From: Alistipes sp.
GTDB taxonomy: Bacteria; Bacteroidota; Bacteroidia; Bacteroidales; Rikenellaceae
Reading direction: 5' to 3'
NCBI GenBank assembly: GCA_017935185.1
Contig: JAGBIC010000043.1
Span: forward strand, 1-48,426
DNA length: 48,426 bases
The notes beneath the pieces are model-generated. The model saw only the letters and a list, made by a program, of their open reading frames with translations. It made no database searches and was not told the origin of the DNA. Each line of letters starts with the position of its first letter. Within the stretch, counting starts at the first letter, position 1. Of the stretch, positions 26,356 through 35,774 are shown in pieces. Made by a program: the position numbers and the translations under genes.

Positions 26356-26762
26356 ACGGTGGTTGTTTCGGTGCTTACGATAGATATCTCATGAGATACA
26401 GGAGCGATTTTGCGGAGCATGGCAATCATGCCGCAGTGTCGCTCTTGTGCTGCATTTACAGCCTCGCTTGTAGCCTTTTGCTCGAGCATGTTGCGACTCT
26501 CGATATTATAGCTTATCATAAAACTGCGAAATTTGCTTTCTGGCAACAGGCGTGTGGTGTCGAGAACCCCCTCTATGGTGATCTCGCATCGTTTTGGGAC
26601 AATATGATCCCTTCCCAGCTGGTTCATGATTGTGAATCCGGCACATTGCGCCGTCGCGCATAATAGCAAGGCTTTGGGATTCAACTCCTCGATTTTAACG
26701 CCTTTCATTAGTCGAAATTTTCCGTTCTTGAGTTCAACGGATACTTTTTGTGTGTTATTCAT
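26352..26762 (-). CDS. OsmC/Ohr-family protein
   Basis: 136 residues. The core ELNPKALLLCATAQCAGFTIMNQL (residues 26-49) and a second conserved Cys in ERHCGMIAML (Cys110) match the OsmC fold, in which two cysteines, here probably Cys40 and Cys110, reduce organic hydroperoxides. The extra Cys35 is near the first catalytic position. No signal peptide, so cytoplasmic. A single-gene unit convergent with the efflux operon, sharing 4 bases at the stop codons. Family membership is by motif pattern; peroxidase activity is inferred. Confidence 0.82.
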   Translation of the reverse strand: MNNTQKVSVELKNGKFRLMKGVKIEELNPKALLLCATAQCAGFTIMNQLGRDHIVPKRCEITIEGVLDTTRLLPESKFRSFMISYNIESRNMLEQKATSEAVNAAQERHCGMIAMLRKIAPVSHEISIVSTETTTV

Positions 26763-26849
26763 CTTGTCGATATTTAAGATTATTTGTGCTTACAGCTCAA
26801 AAAGCTGTTTTTTTAGTGCAATATAACACCGACAATAATCGTTCCTATA

Positions 26850-26880
26850 TTGTGTAATTCCTTTCAAAATGTTATCTTTG
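26850..26880 (+). promoter_or_regulatory. Promoter of the TPR-barrel gene pair
   Basis: TATCTTTG (26873-26880) matches TAnnTTTG and TTG (26850-26852) lies 20 bases upstream. The likely ATG (26905) is 24 bases after the -7 box, leaving about 17 bases of leader. Confidence 0.7.
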
Positions 26881-26904
26881 TAGGTTGTAGAAAATAGTGT
26901 GATT

Positions 26905-29892
26905 ATGCGAAAAAGTATATCAGTATTTCTCTTGTCAATACTTCTCTGCGGAACTGTTGCCGCGCAGGTGCAGAATCGTACGGTAGAGCAGAGTATTGAG
27001 CGAGGTGTGTCGTTATATAACTTTGGCCATTGGATGGAGGCACGCACTGAATTGCAGAGTGTTAAAGCGGTGCTGTCGCCCGTTACAGACCGTTTTCATA
27101 TAGAGCGCGTGGATTACTATCTGGCGTTGTGTGATGCCGAGTTGAAACTCAAAGATGCCGAAGGCCGATTAAAAAGATATTTGGCCGATTATGGTTATTC
27201 ACCCCATACCAACGATATTAAATTCGCCTTGGCCTCAATGTATAGCTCCAATGGTGAAAATGAGTTGGCAGCGAGTGAACTCGAGAAGGTTAATTATGAG
27301 CGTCTCGACCCCACACAAAAGGATAAATACAATCTGCGAATGGGCTATAAATTCTTTATGGATGGCGATTATCCTCAGGCCGAACAATATTTTAGCCGTA
27401 TCGGAGCAGGTGGCGACTATGCCGACCATGCAACATATTACAAATCATATATAGCCTATTCGCGTGGTGACGTAAATGTGGCTCGCAATGGATTCGCGTC
27501 GCTTGCTTCGGGAAGTTTGTATAGCGAGTTGATGCCGTATTATCTGTTGCAACTCGATTTTAAGGATGGCGACTATCGCTCTGTGGTAAGCAAGGGTGAC
27601 GCATTGGTGTCGCAGACCACCTCTGAGCACGCGCAGCAGATTCATCGTATGATGGCCGAGTCGTGGTTTCAATTGGATGATTATTCTGCGGCGGTTAAAT
27701 ATTTGAATGCCTATAAATCTATGGGTGGCGAAATGGGTCGAGTGGAGAATTACATTATGGGTTATTCGCTACACCGTCAAACCCTCTATGTCGAGGCGAC
27801 CCCCTATTTGCGCGAGGTGTGCGGTGCCGACGATCTGCTCACCCAGAATGCCTCATATCATCTGGCTGACTGCTATCTGCATGCGGGCGACAAAACTAAT
27901 GCCATGCATTCGTTTGCCATGGCGGCGAACTCGGGTTTTGATTCCGATATTGCTGAGGACGCACTCTTTAATTATGGTAAATTGCAGTATGAATTGGGCG
28001 GTGGTGTGTTTAACGAAGCTATAAATGTGCTGAATCGCTATATATCTACCTATCCCTCATCTCCCCGTAAGGAGGAGGCTCGCAAGTTACTTGTGGCTGC
28101 ATATTATAACTCACACAACTACGCCGAGGCTTATCAGGCTATCAAGAGCATGCCCAACCCCGATGGCGAAGTGCAGTTGGCATTGCAGAAGATAGCCTAC
28201 TTTAATGGCTTGGAGGCGTATACAGCCGGTGATCTGGCGGGCGCTGAGAGCTCGCTTGCCGAGTCTATGAGTGTTAGTAATAATGCTAAATATGGCGCGC
28301 TTGCATCTTTCTGGTTGGGAGAGATAGCTTATGCAAAGGGCGACAGCCGTTCGGCATTACAGAGATATCGCAATTTTATTGCCCGTGCCCCCAAGACAGG
28401 CGAGGAGTATGCGATGGCCCATTATAATATGGGATACTGCTATTTCAACAGTGGCGATTTGGTCACTGCAGGCGAATACTTCGATAAATTCCTGTCGTTG
28501 CGTTCACTCCGTGACTCATATCGTGCTGATGCGCTGAATCGTCGGGGTGATGTGCATTATGGCAGTCGCGAATTTGCCAAGGCTGTGGCATGCTACGACA
28601 AGGCTATCTCCCAGAACGGCCCCGAGCGCTATTATGCCGAATTCCAGCGTGCAAAAACTCTGGGCGTGCAGAACAAACGCACTGAAAAGATAAATGCCCT
28701 CAAGCGTATAGTGCAGGCCAATCGTGGCGATTATGTTGATGCGGCCACCTATGAATTGGGTCATACCTATATCGCTGATGAGAAATACAACGAAGGTGTG
28801 AAGATTCTCGAGGAGTTTGTTGGTCAGTATCCAAATTCTCAATATAATGCGCAGGCTTTGTCGGATTTGGGTTTGGCTTATGTGAATTTGGGTGACGAAA
28901 AACGCGCTTTAAGCTATTACGATAAAGTTGTGCAGGCAGCACCGCAGTCGGCGCAATCAAAAAGCGCATTGCAGGGTATTAAGGATATCTACATGGCTCG
29001 TGGTAATGCAGATGACTATTTCAATTATGCCCAAAGTTTGGGTTTGGAGGGTAATGTCAGTGCTATGACTCGTGACTCTTTGTCGTATGTTGCGGCGCAA
29101 AAACTCTATCTTGATAATAAAACCAAAGAGGCTGCGACAAGCTTTGCCGGATATCTGAATAATTACCCCAAGGGTTACTATCGAAGTGATGCGCTATTCT
29201 TCCTGAGCGATTGCTATATTAGAAACGGGCAGGAGGATGAGGCCATTAAAACCCTGTCGGAACTCTCTTCGCAGGGGCAAACGCAATACTCCGAGCGTGT
29301 GCTGGAGAAACTCTCGTCAATGTGCTATAAGCGCGAGATGTGGGCTGATGCGGCCAAGGCCTATCGTCAGCTGTATGATATCACCTCGGTGCAGGCTACA
29401 AAATCCAATGCCGCTTCGGGATATGTGGCTTCGACACTTAAATATGCTGACGATGAGGGTCTGATTGTCATGGCTGATGATGCCGAAAAAATGGTTGAAT
29501 TGAGCGATGTGGCACGCCGTAAGGCTCGTTATGCCAAAGCTACAGTTTTGCTCCGTTCTGCAAAAGAGAAGGAGGCGATGGATATTTTCAAACTTCTATC
29601 AAGCGAGGTGAAAAGTGCTGAAGGTGCCGAGGCTCGTTACCGTATGATTGAGGCGGAGTTCAAGGCAGGAAATCTGCAAAAGGCAGAAGATATGGTCTAT
29701 GAGTTCTCCGACAGCAAGACTCCTCAAAATTATTGGCTTGCGAAGTCATTTATCCTTTTGGGTGACATATATTTGAGCCGTAACGATGCATTCCAGGCTC
29801 GCGCAACATATCAGAGCGTTGTTGATGGATATTCACCTGCGGATGATGGAATTGTCGAGGAAGCAAAACAGAAAATTTCCAAAATGAATTAG
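26905..29892 (+). CDS. Large periplasmic tetratricopeptide-repeat protein
   Basis: 995 residues from the ATG at 26905; a GTG two codons upstream is less likely. A signal peptide of about 21 residues ends in TVAAQ. The rest is almost entirely TPR or Sel1-like helical repeats, with many copies of the pattern ...A...Y..A....P.S....A...L..., for example KALSYYDKVVQAAPQSAQSKSAL and FSRIGAGGDYADHATYYKSYIAYSRGD. No enzymatic domain. The closest functional analogy is to scaffold lipoproteins and BamD/YbgF-like assembly factors, but there is no lipobox. A beta-barrel gene follows 3 bases downstream, so the pair may work together at the outer membrane. Confidence 0.85.
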   Translation: MRKSISVFLLSILLCGTVAAQVQNRTVEQSIERGVSLYNFGHWMEARTELQSVKAVLSPVTDRFHIERVDYYLALCDAELKLKDAEGRLKRYLADYGYSPHTNDIKFALASMYSSNGENELAASELEKVNYERLDPTQKDKYNLRMGYKFFMDGDYPQAEQYFSRIGAGGDYADHATYYKSYIAYSRGDVNVARNGFASLASGSLYSELMPYYLLQLDFKDGDYRSVVSKGDALVSQTTSEHAQQIHRMMAESWFQLDDYSAAVKYLNAYKSMGGEMGRVENYIMGYSLHRQTLYVEATPYLREVCGADDLLTQNASYHLADCYLHAGDKTNAMHSFAMAANSGFDSDIAEDALFNYGKLQYELGGGVFNEAINVLNRYISTYPSSPRKEEARKLLVAAYYNSHNYAEAYQAIKSMPNPDGEVQLALQKIAYFNGLEAYTAGDLAGAESSLAESMSVSNNAKYGALASFWLGEIAYAKGDSRSALQRYRNFIARAPKTGEEYAMAHYNMGYCYFNSGDLVTAGEYFDKFLSLRSLRDSYRADALNRRGDVHYGSREFAKAVACYDKAISQNGPERYYAEFQRAKTLGVQNKRTEKINALKRIVQANRGDYVDAATYELGHTYIADEKYNEGVKILEEFVGQYPNSQYNAQALSDLGLAYVNLGDEKRALSYYDKVVQAAPQSAQSKSALQGIKDIYMARGNADDYFNYAQSLGLEGNVSAMTRDSLSYVAAQKLYLDNKTKEAATSFAGYLNNYPKGYYRSDALFFLSDCYIRNGQEDEAIKTLSELSSQGQTQYSERVLEKLSSMCYKREMWADAAKAYRQLYDITSVQATKSNAASGYVASTLKYADDEGLIVMADDAEKMVELSDVARRKARYAKATVLLRSAKEKEAMDIFKLLSSEVKSAEGAEARYRMIEAEFKAGNLQKAEDMVYEFSDSKTPQNYWLAKSFILLGDIYLSRNDAFQARATYQSVVDGYSPADDGIVEEAKQKISKMN

Positions 29893-29895
29893 CTT

Positions 29896-31571
29896 ATGAA
29901 GAGATTATTATATATATTTCTCATCTTGTGTTTGCCTGTTGCCGTGTCGGCGCAGGTTGCCAAGCAGGTGGAGGTTACAAAAGATTATACCCCCAGTGTA
30001 AGTACGGCCCAGAAGATGTCGATTTTGCCCGATATGACCGATACGGTTACCATGCGTCCCGATATCGATTACACTATTACCCCTAGGTCTTATGAGACCT
30101 CGCTTATGACCCGCAATTTTAAGCCGGCCACAATAACATATTGGGACTATAACAACACTCGCCCGTTGTATGTGAGTGCTGCTATGGGTGCCCCGTTACA
30201 GAGCGAGGCGGATGTTTATTTGTCTACATTCAACAAAGATAAGGGCTATGCCATGGCCTATGCTAATCATTGGGGTGATTACAGAAACCGCCACAACTTG
30301 CTTGGTGAGTTGGTGAAGAGTAAAACCGCCGAGATGAGCAATCGCATAGGAGGTCGTGCCGGATTGATATGGGGACGTCGTCTGTTGGAGGTGGATATAT
30401 ATGGTGATCATCAACTACGCCATCGTTATCCGACAACCGGTGCAAAAGTTCAGTTCGGTTCTATGCAGGGAAAGATTCGCTTGGGTGATGATTTCACCGA
30501 TTTGAGCCGTTGGAACTTTAATGTTGAGGTCGGTGGAGGATTTTTCCTTGACGGTAAGAATGTGAGTGCGGCAAACCAGTCGAATCTCAATGCTAAAGCT
30601 GCTGTGGGCAAGATGTTGGGCCAACATCTGTTTAAGTTGCATGTCGAATATCTGGGGGCTTTTGGTGCTAAAAGCATAGATGTATATAATAATAACCCCT
30701 TATGGCTGGTATGCGCTACGGATTTAGCGGTAAACGTCTTGAATTTGTGTTAGGTGCAGATTATTATTACGACAAGGTTGCCGAGTCGGTCGATTCACCT
30801 CACCATATCTTCCCAAGCTTGAAGATGACATGGAAAAACAGCGAGCAGACATTTGTTCCGTATGTTGAAGTTGACGGAGGTATCAAGCGTCATGATTTCG
30901 CTTCGCTAAAATATGCAAATCCCTTCCTTGCCACGACGGGTGATATAGGGGTGAAGTTGGCATCATCGCCCAACGAGTCGGTGTATAATGGTCGTATAGG
31001 AATCGGAGGTGTTCTTGGTCGTGGTGTCTTCTCATATAATCTTTCGGCGGAGTTGTCATTTGCCAATGACCATTTCTATTGGTACAGTTACGGAGCCGAT
31101 TACTATTTTACCTCGGCTTATCAGCATAGCTTGCGAATTGATGGTTCGGTGTTGTTGCGTCCTGCATCATGGTTTGAGGCCGAGTTAAAGGCTGGTGTCT
31201 ATGCTTGGGAGAATTACGACAATCATTATAGCAATCGCCCCAATTTTGAGACGGCTCTCAAACTGTCATTCATTGCCCGCAGATTTACCGCTGATGTGAA
31301 TCTTGCCTATCGCGGCGGAATCAAATGGATGACATTGGCAGAGGTTGAATCGGATGGTAATTACGAAATGTCGGCACCTCCGACTCTCGAGTTCTCTCAT
31401 GTTAAGACTGATAACGAATTGACGTTAGGTCTGTATGCGGAGTATCGTATCAACAACCGATGGGGGGTCTATGCCGAAGGCCGCAACCTCACAGGTAGTA
31501 AGGTCTATGAGTGGTTGGGTTATTATCGCGACTCGGCTGAAGGCCTCTTGGGAGTGAAGTTCACTTTCTAG
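29896..31571 (+). pseudogene. Outer-membrane beta-barrel protein, split by a one-base frameshift
   Basis: The first frame, 29896-30753, encodes 285 residues, with a signal peptide ending in VSAQ. A second frame carries the continuation from about 30702 (MAGMRYGFSGKRLEFVLGA) to 31571. The break lies at the C run 30696-30699 (AACCCCTTATGG). One additional C gives an uninterrupted protein of about 558 residues reading ...NNNPLMAGMRYG.... The restored protein has alternating hydrophobic beta-strands, many aromatic residues and a terminal Phe (LGVKFTF), typical of an outer-membrane barrel. It may be a sequencing error, a slippage-prone on/off switch, or true decay. Follows the TPR gene by 3 bases. 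Confidence 0.8.
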
Positions 31572-31600
31572 TCAGATATACATGTGGTGGATATGATTAA

Positions 31601-31634
31601 AAATGCCGACTAAACTTTTGTTTAGTCGGCATTT
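31601..31634. terminator. Bidirectional terminator between the barrel gene and the nad-to-ATPase operon
   Basis: AAATGCCGACTAAAC (31601-31615) and GTTTAGTCGGCATTT (31620-31634) form a perfect 15-pair stem with a TTTT loop. A T-rich run follows on the plus strand, and AAA/ATTAA flanks give a T-rich tail on the minus strand. Both flanking genes end here. Confidence 0.92.
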
Positions 31635-31649
31635 GGTTTTTAGGATGGA

Positions 31650-33185
31650 CTATCTTCTTTTTGAAGTCTTTCTCTTTTTCGTAGTTGTGGTGCGAATTGT
31701 TCCGCCGGTAATTTTGCGTGCCATCTGTGTAGCCAAAGTTTTGGCGAAATATGTTACGGCTGTACCTACAACTGTGGCAAAAATACTCTTCTTTGTGCTT
31801 GAACGTTTTGATGCTTTTGCCTCCTCCTTCTCGCGACGCTCACGCTCTTCGGCCTCTGCTTGCTCCTCGGCCAGTTTCTCGGCTTCGGCTGCCGCCTGCT
31901 GGCGTTGTTCCAGAATCTTTTCGAATGCAGACTCTCGATCTACGGCAGTATCGTATTTACCACCTATGCGGGATGATGCGATTATTGCCGAACGCTGCTC
32001 GGCGGTTATAGCACCTATCTGACTCAAGGGAAATAGAATCTTTGCGCGCTCTACAATGCTGGGCGCGCCCTTCTCGTCGAGGAATGACACCAGCGCTTCA
32101 CCTGTTCCCAGCTCTAGAATCTCCCTCTCGGTTGAGAATGCCGGATTCGGACGGAATGTTTGTGCCGCGGCTTTTACTGCAGCTTGGTCTTTGGGTGTGA
32201 ATGCTCGCAATGCATGTTGTACTCGATTACCACATTGGCCCAAAATGGCCTCCGGAAGATCCGATGGCGATTGTGAAATGAAATATATGCCAATCCCCTT
32301 AGATCGTATAAGACGAACAATCTGCTCAATCTTGTCTGTCAATGCTTTCGAGGTATCCTTAAAGAGCATGTGTGCCTCATCGAAGAAGAATACCATCTTT
32401 GGCAACTCCATATCGCCAATCTCGGGCATCTTCTCATATATCGCGGTGAGCAACCACATCAGGAAAGTGGAGTATAACTTTGGCTGCAACATCAATTTAT
32501 CTGCCGCCAAAATATTCATTACACCAAGGCCTCCTTCGGTTTGCAGCAGGTCGTATATGTCGAAAGCGGGTTCGCCAAAGAACTTTTCTCCGCCTTGCTC
32601 GGCAAGGGTGAGCAAAGAGCGCTGGATGGCACCAATTGTGGCCGTTGAAACATTGCCGTATGTGGTAGAATAGCGGTCGGCATTCTTTGCGACATAGTCA
32701 AGCATGAGTCGCAAATCTTTCATATCGATGAGCGGGAGGTTCTCGTCTTCGGCGATGCGGAATGTGAGAGCCAGCACTCCCGATTGGGTGTCGTTTAGCT
32801 CCAGCAATCGTGAAAGCAACATTGAGCCCATTGCGGCAACAGTGGTACGCATAGGATGACCCTGCTCGCCATATACATCGAAGAATCTTACTGGTGAACC
32901 CTCGAATTTCAACTCCGCAGGGTTTATGCCAAACTCGCCACAACGCTTCTCGATAAAGCCGCTTAATTTGCCAGTTTGTGATATGCCTGATAAATCACCC
33001 TTCATGTCGGCCATGAAACATGGTACTCCGGCCTGAGAGAAGGTCTCGGCCAATACTTGTAATGTGACAGTCTTTCCTGTACCCGTTGCTCCTGCAATAA
33101 GTCCGTGGCGGTTAGCCATCTTGCCTATGATGTTAATAGGGCCGTTTGCGGAGTGGGCTACATAGAGTTGAGAATCTTTATACAT
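31650..33185 (-). CDS. HerA/DUF853-family ATPase (YjgR-like)
   Basis: 511 residues from the ATG at 33185; a TTG further upstream lies within rpiB and is unlikely. Walker A is GLIAGATGTGKTVT near residues 29-42, and Walker B is MVFFFDEAHMLF. GIYFISQSPSDLPEAILGQCGNRVQHALR is typical of the DUF853 helicase-like family. The C-terminus carries an E/A/R-rich coiled coil (about 415-455) and a basic tail (KRKTSKRR). Precise function is unknown; DNA translocation is inferred from HerA relatives. Last gene of the minus-strand run, 20 bases after rpiB. Confidence 0.88.
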   Translation of the reverse strand: MYKDSQLYVAHSANGPINIIGKMANRHGLIAGATGTGKTVTLQVLAETFSQAGVPCFMADMKGDLSGISQTGKLSGFIEKRCGEFGINPAELKFEGSPVRFFDVYGEQGHPMRTTVAAMGSMLLSRLLELNDTQSGVLALTFRIAEDENLPLIDMKDLRLMLDYVAKNADRYSTTYGNVSTATIGAIQRSLLTLAEQGGEKFFGEPAFDIYDLLQTEGGLGVMNILAADKLMLQPKLYSTFLMWLLTAIYEKMPEIGDMELPKMVFFFDEAHMLFKDTSKALTDKIEQIVRLIRSKGIGIYFISQSPSDLPEAILGQCGNRVQHALRAFTPKDQAAVKAAAQTFRPNPAFSTEREILELGTGEALVSFLDEKGAPSIVERAKILFPLSQIGAITAEQRSAIIASSRIGGKYDTAVDRESAFEKILEQRQQAAAEAEKLAEEQAEAEERERREKEEAKASKRSSTKKSIFATVVGTAVTYFAKTLATQMARKITGGTIRTTTTKKRKTSKRR

Positions 33186-33205
33186 CGAGGTTTCTGTTAA
33201 AGTGT

Positions 33206-33640
33206 TTATTTGCAAGCAATTTTCTCTACACGGCGAACGTGACGGCCTCCTTCAAAATCGGTAGCCAAGAAGGTGTTTACCAATGTTATAGCCGTGTCGT
33301 TGTCGATAAAACGCGCGGGTAGAACAATTACGTTGGCATCGTTGTGCTGACGAATGAGTGCCGCTACATCGCTGTTCCAGCACAGTCCGGCACGAATTTT
33401 TGCGTGTTTGTTGAGAGTCATTGCCATACCTTCGCCTGATCCGCACAATGCTATGCCCTGTGTCAAATTACCATTCTCAATAGCCTCTGCTAGCGCATGG
33501 CCGAAATCGGGGTAGTCTATACTCTCTTCAGAGTGTGTGCCGAAGTCGATAACATCGTAGCCTTTAGTTGATAGATAGCCAACCAGAAACTCTTTCATCT
33601 GGTAGCCGGCATGGTCACATGCAATACCTATTTTCTTCAT
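33206..33640 (-). CDS. rpiB: Ribose-5-phosphate isomerase B
   Basis: 144 residues, normal for RpiB/LacAB. Interconverts ribose-5-phosphate and ribulose-5-phosphate. GIACDHAGYQMKE at the N-terminus, the catalytic Cys66 in GIALCGSGEGMAM, and KHAKIRAGLCWN are family landmarks. The normally Ile-containing GSGIGM reads GSGEGM. Sits 21 bases after fprA and 20 bases before the ATPase gene on the minus strand. Confidence 0.93.
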   Translation of the reverse strand: MKKIGIACDHAGYQMKEFLVGYLSTKGYDVIDFGTHSEESIDYPDFGHALAEAIENGNLTQGIALCGSGEGMAMTLNKHAKIRAGLCWNSDVAALIRQHNDANVIVLPARFIDNDTAITLVNTFLATDFEGGRHVRRVEKIACK

Positions 33641-33661
33641 TTTCTGTTATATTTTGATTTT

Positions 33662-34825
33662 CTATGCCAATATAGCCTCTGCAAGACTCTCCAGTGCGGG
33701 AATGTCGCTGCTTTTCATGCGTGAACGGATTGTTACCATAGGTTCTACAATCTCAATATCCTTCATCTTGTCGAGCATCTCGCGCATAACTCGGCCGGCA
33801 CAAGGTGCCCATGAGCCATTCTCGATAATACCAACGCGTCGGCGCTGGAAATTTTTCATTTGCAGATGATGCAGGAAATCGTGCATCGGCGGGAATACAT
33901 TTCCATCGTAGGATGATGCAGCAACAACCATTCTGCCCATGCGGAATGCATCCTCGATGGCCTCGGCCATGTCGTCACGGCACAAATCAGTCAACGATAC
34001 CTTTTCGGCACCCTTTTCGCGCAGTATTTCGGCAAGTTTGTTTGCTGTGGCAGCAGTGCCTCCATATATTGATGCGTAGGCGATAAACACACCTTTTGTC
34101 TCTACATCATATTTGCTCCAGCAATCATACAGGCCAATGTAATAACTCAAATTTTCCTTTAGGATAGGGCCATGCAGTGGGCAAATGCATTCAATATCGA
34201 GCGCTGATAATTTTGATAGTAGAGCCTGAACCTGTACTCCATACTTGCCGCAAATGTTAAAGTAATATCGGCGAGCTTCGCAGGCCCAATCCTCCTCGTG
34301 GCTCAATGCCCCAAACTTGCCAAACGCATCAGCCGAGAAGATAATTTTGTCGGCATGGTCATATGTAGTCATAACTTCAGGCCAATGTACCATGGGGGCC
34401 ATGATGAATTGTAGGGTATGGCGACCTAACGATAAGTTGTCGTTCTCTTTAACGGCAATTGTATTCTGCCCGAAATCTACTCCTTCGAAGAATTGTGGCA
34501 ACATCTGAATTGCACGTGCCGAACCTACAATCTTGATGTCGGGATATTTCGCAACAACATCGGCTATTACACCTGCATGATCGGGCTCCATGTGATGAAC
34601 GATAAGATAGTCGGGAGTGCGACCTGCAAGACCGTTCTCTAGGTTTGTCCACCACTCATCTGCCTTGCGAGAGTCTACGGTGTCCATGATAGCCACCTTC
34701 TCGTCTATAATCAGATAGGAGTTGTATGAGATGCCGTTAGGAATGATGTATTGGCTTTCGAATAGGTCGAGTGAGGTGTCGTCTACACCGATATATTTAA
34801 CATCTTCCGTTATATTTATATTCAT
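33662..34825 (-). CDS. FprA-type A flavodiiron protein
   Basis: 387 residues. Residues 1-245 form a metallo-beta-lactamase-like diiron domain with H78-x-E80-x-D82-H83 in HHMEPDH, and further ligands in MVHWPEVM, FSADAFGKFG and CPLHGPIL. Residues 250-387 are a flavodoxin domain that starts FIAYASIYGGTAATA, the FMN-phosphate loop. Such enzymes reduce O2 to water or NO to N2O in anaerobes. Placed 6 bases after nadA; protection of the oxygen-sensitive [4Fe-4S] NadA is a plausible but unproven reason for the co-location. Confidence 0.94.
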   Translation of the reverse strand: MNINITEDVKYIGVDDTSLDLFESQYIIPNGISYNSYLIIDEKVAIMDTVDSRKADEWWTNLENGLAGRTPDYLIVHHMEPDHAGVIADVVAKYPDIKIVGSARAIQMLPQFFEGVDFGQNTIAVKENDNLSLGRHTLQFIMAPMVHWPEVMTTYDHADKIIFSADAFGKFGALSHEEDWACEARRYYFNICGKYGVQVQALLSKLSALDIECICPLHGPILKENLSYYIGLYDCWSKYDVETKGVFIAYASIYGGTAATANKLAEILREKGAEKVSLTDLCRDDMAEAIEDAFRMGRMVVAASSYDGNVFPPMHDFLHHLQMKNFQRRRVGIIENGSWAPCAGRVMREMLDKMKDIEIVEPMVTIRSRMKSSDIPALESLAEAILA

Positions 34826-34831
34826 GGTAAT

Positions 34832-35764
34832 TTATTGTATGGTAACCATATTTATGATTGACTGTTCTGCGGCCTTGCGTGTTGCCTCATCTAGGATTAC
34901 CTCGGGCGACTCACTCTCAAGACACGCAATAATGTTTTCCAGTGTAACCATCTTCATGTAGCGACACTCGTTGCAACCGCATGTGGAATCTATCGGCGGT
35001 GCAGGAATGAATTTTTTGTTGGGGAACTGTTTCTGCATCTCGGATAAAATTCCCGCCTCGGTTACGACGATAAATGTTGTTGCTTCACTCTTTCCGCAAT
35101 ATGTCAAAATTCCTGCCGTAGAGCCTATATAGTCGGCTACAGCTGCAATGTAAGCCTTGCACTCGGGATGCACAACAATCTTTGCGTCGGGATTTTCCTC
35201 CTTGAGTTGAAGGATTTTCTCTAATGAAAACTCTTCGTGAACAGTACATGCACCATCCCATATTACCATATTGTCGCGGTTAGTGAGCTTTTGGATATAG
35301 CTGCCCAAATTGCGGTCAGGTGCAAAAATTATGGGTTGCTCGCGGGGAATACTCTCAATAACCTGCAAAGCATTTGAAGATGTGCAGCATATATCTGTCA
35401 GCGCCTTAACTTCCACCGAGGTGTTTACATACGAAACCACGATGTGGTTGGGGTGTTTGGCCTTTAATGCGGCAAGATCGGTTGCGTTGCACGATTCGGC
35501 AAGTGAGCATCCGGCCTCAGGTACGGGAATAAGCACTCTTTTCTCGGGTGATAACACTTTGGCTGTCTCGGCCATGAAGTTTACGCCGGCAAAGAGAATT
35601 ATTGGAGCATCTATCTCTTTAGCCTTGACCGACAGCGCAAGAGAGTCGCCAAGATAATCGGCTACGGCTTGCACCTCGGGGCGGGTGTAATAGTGAGCCA
35701 AGATTACGGCCCCTTTATCCTTCTTTAATTGCTCGATATGCTGTATTAACTCTTTGTTAGGCAT
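34832..35764 (-). CDS. nadA: Quinolinate synthase A
   Basis: 310 residues from the ATG at 35764; an in-frame TTG 18 bases upstream is unlikely. Condenses iminoaspartate with dihydroxyacetone phosphate to quinolinate in NAD synthesis. LAHYYTRPEVQAVADYLGDSLALS is the family signature. The three [4Fe-4S] cysteines are expected among AGCSLAESC, WDGACTVHEEF and DSTCGCNEC. Follows nadC by 10 bases and precedes fprA by 6. Confidence 0.96.
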   Translation of the reverse strand: MPNKELIQHIEQLKKDKGAVILAHYYTRPEVQAVADYLGDSLALSVKAKEIDAPIILFAGVNFMAETAKVLSPEKRVLIPVPEAGCSLAESCNATDLAALKAKHPNHIVVSYVNTSVEVKALTDICCTSSNALQVIESIPREQPIIFAPDRNLGSYIQKLTNRDNMVIWDGACTVHEEFSLEKILQLKEENPDAKIVVHPECKAYIAAVADYIGSTAGILTYCGKSEATTFIVVTEAGILSEMQKQFPNKKFIPAPPIDSTCGCNECRYMKMVTLENIIACLESESPEVILDEATRKAAEQSIINMVTIQ

Positions 35765-35774
35765 ATTTGAAACT

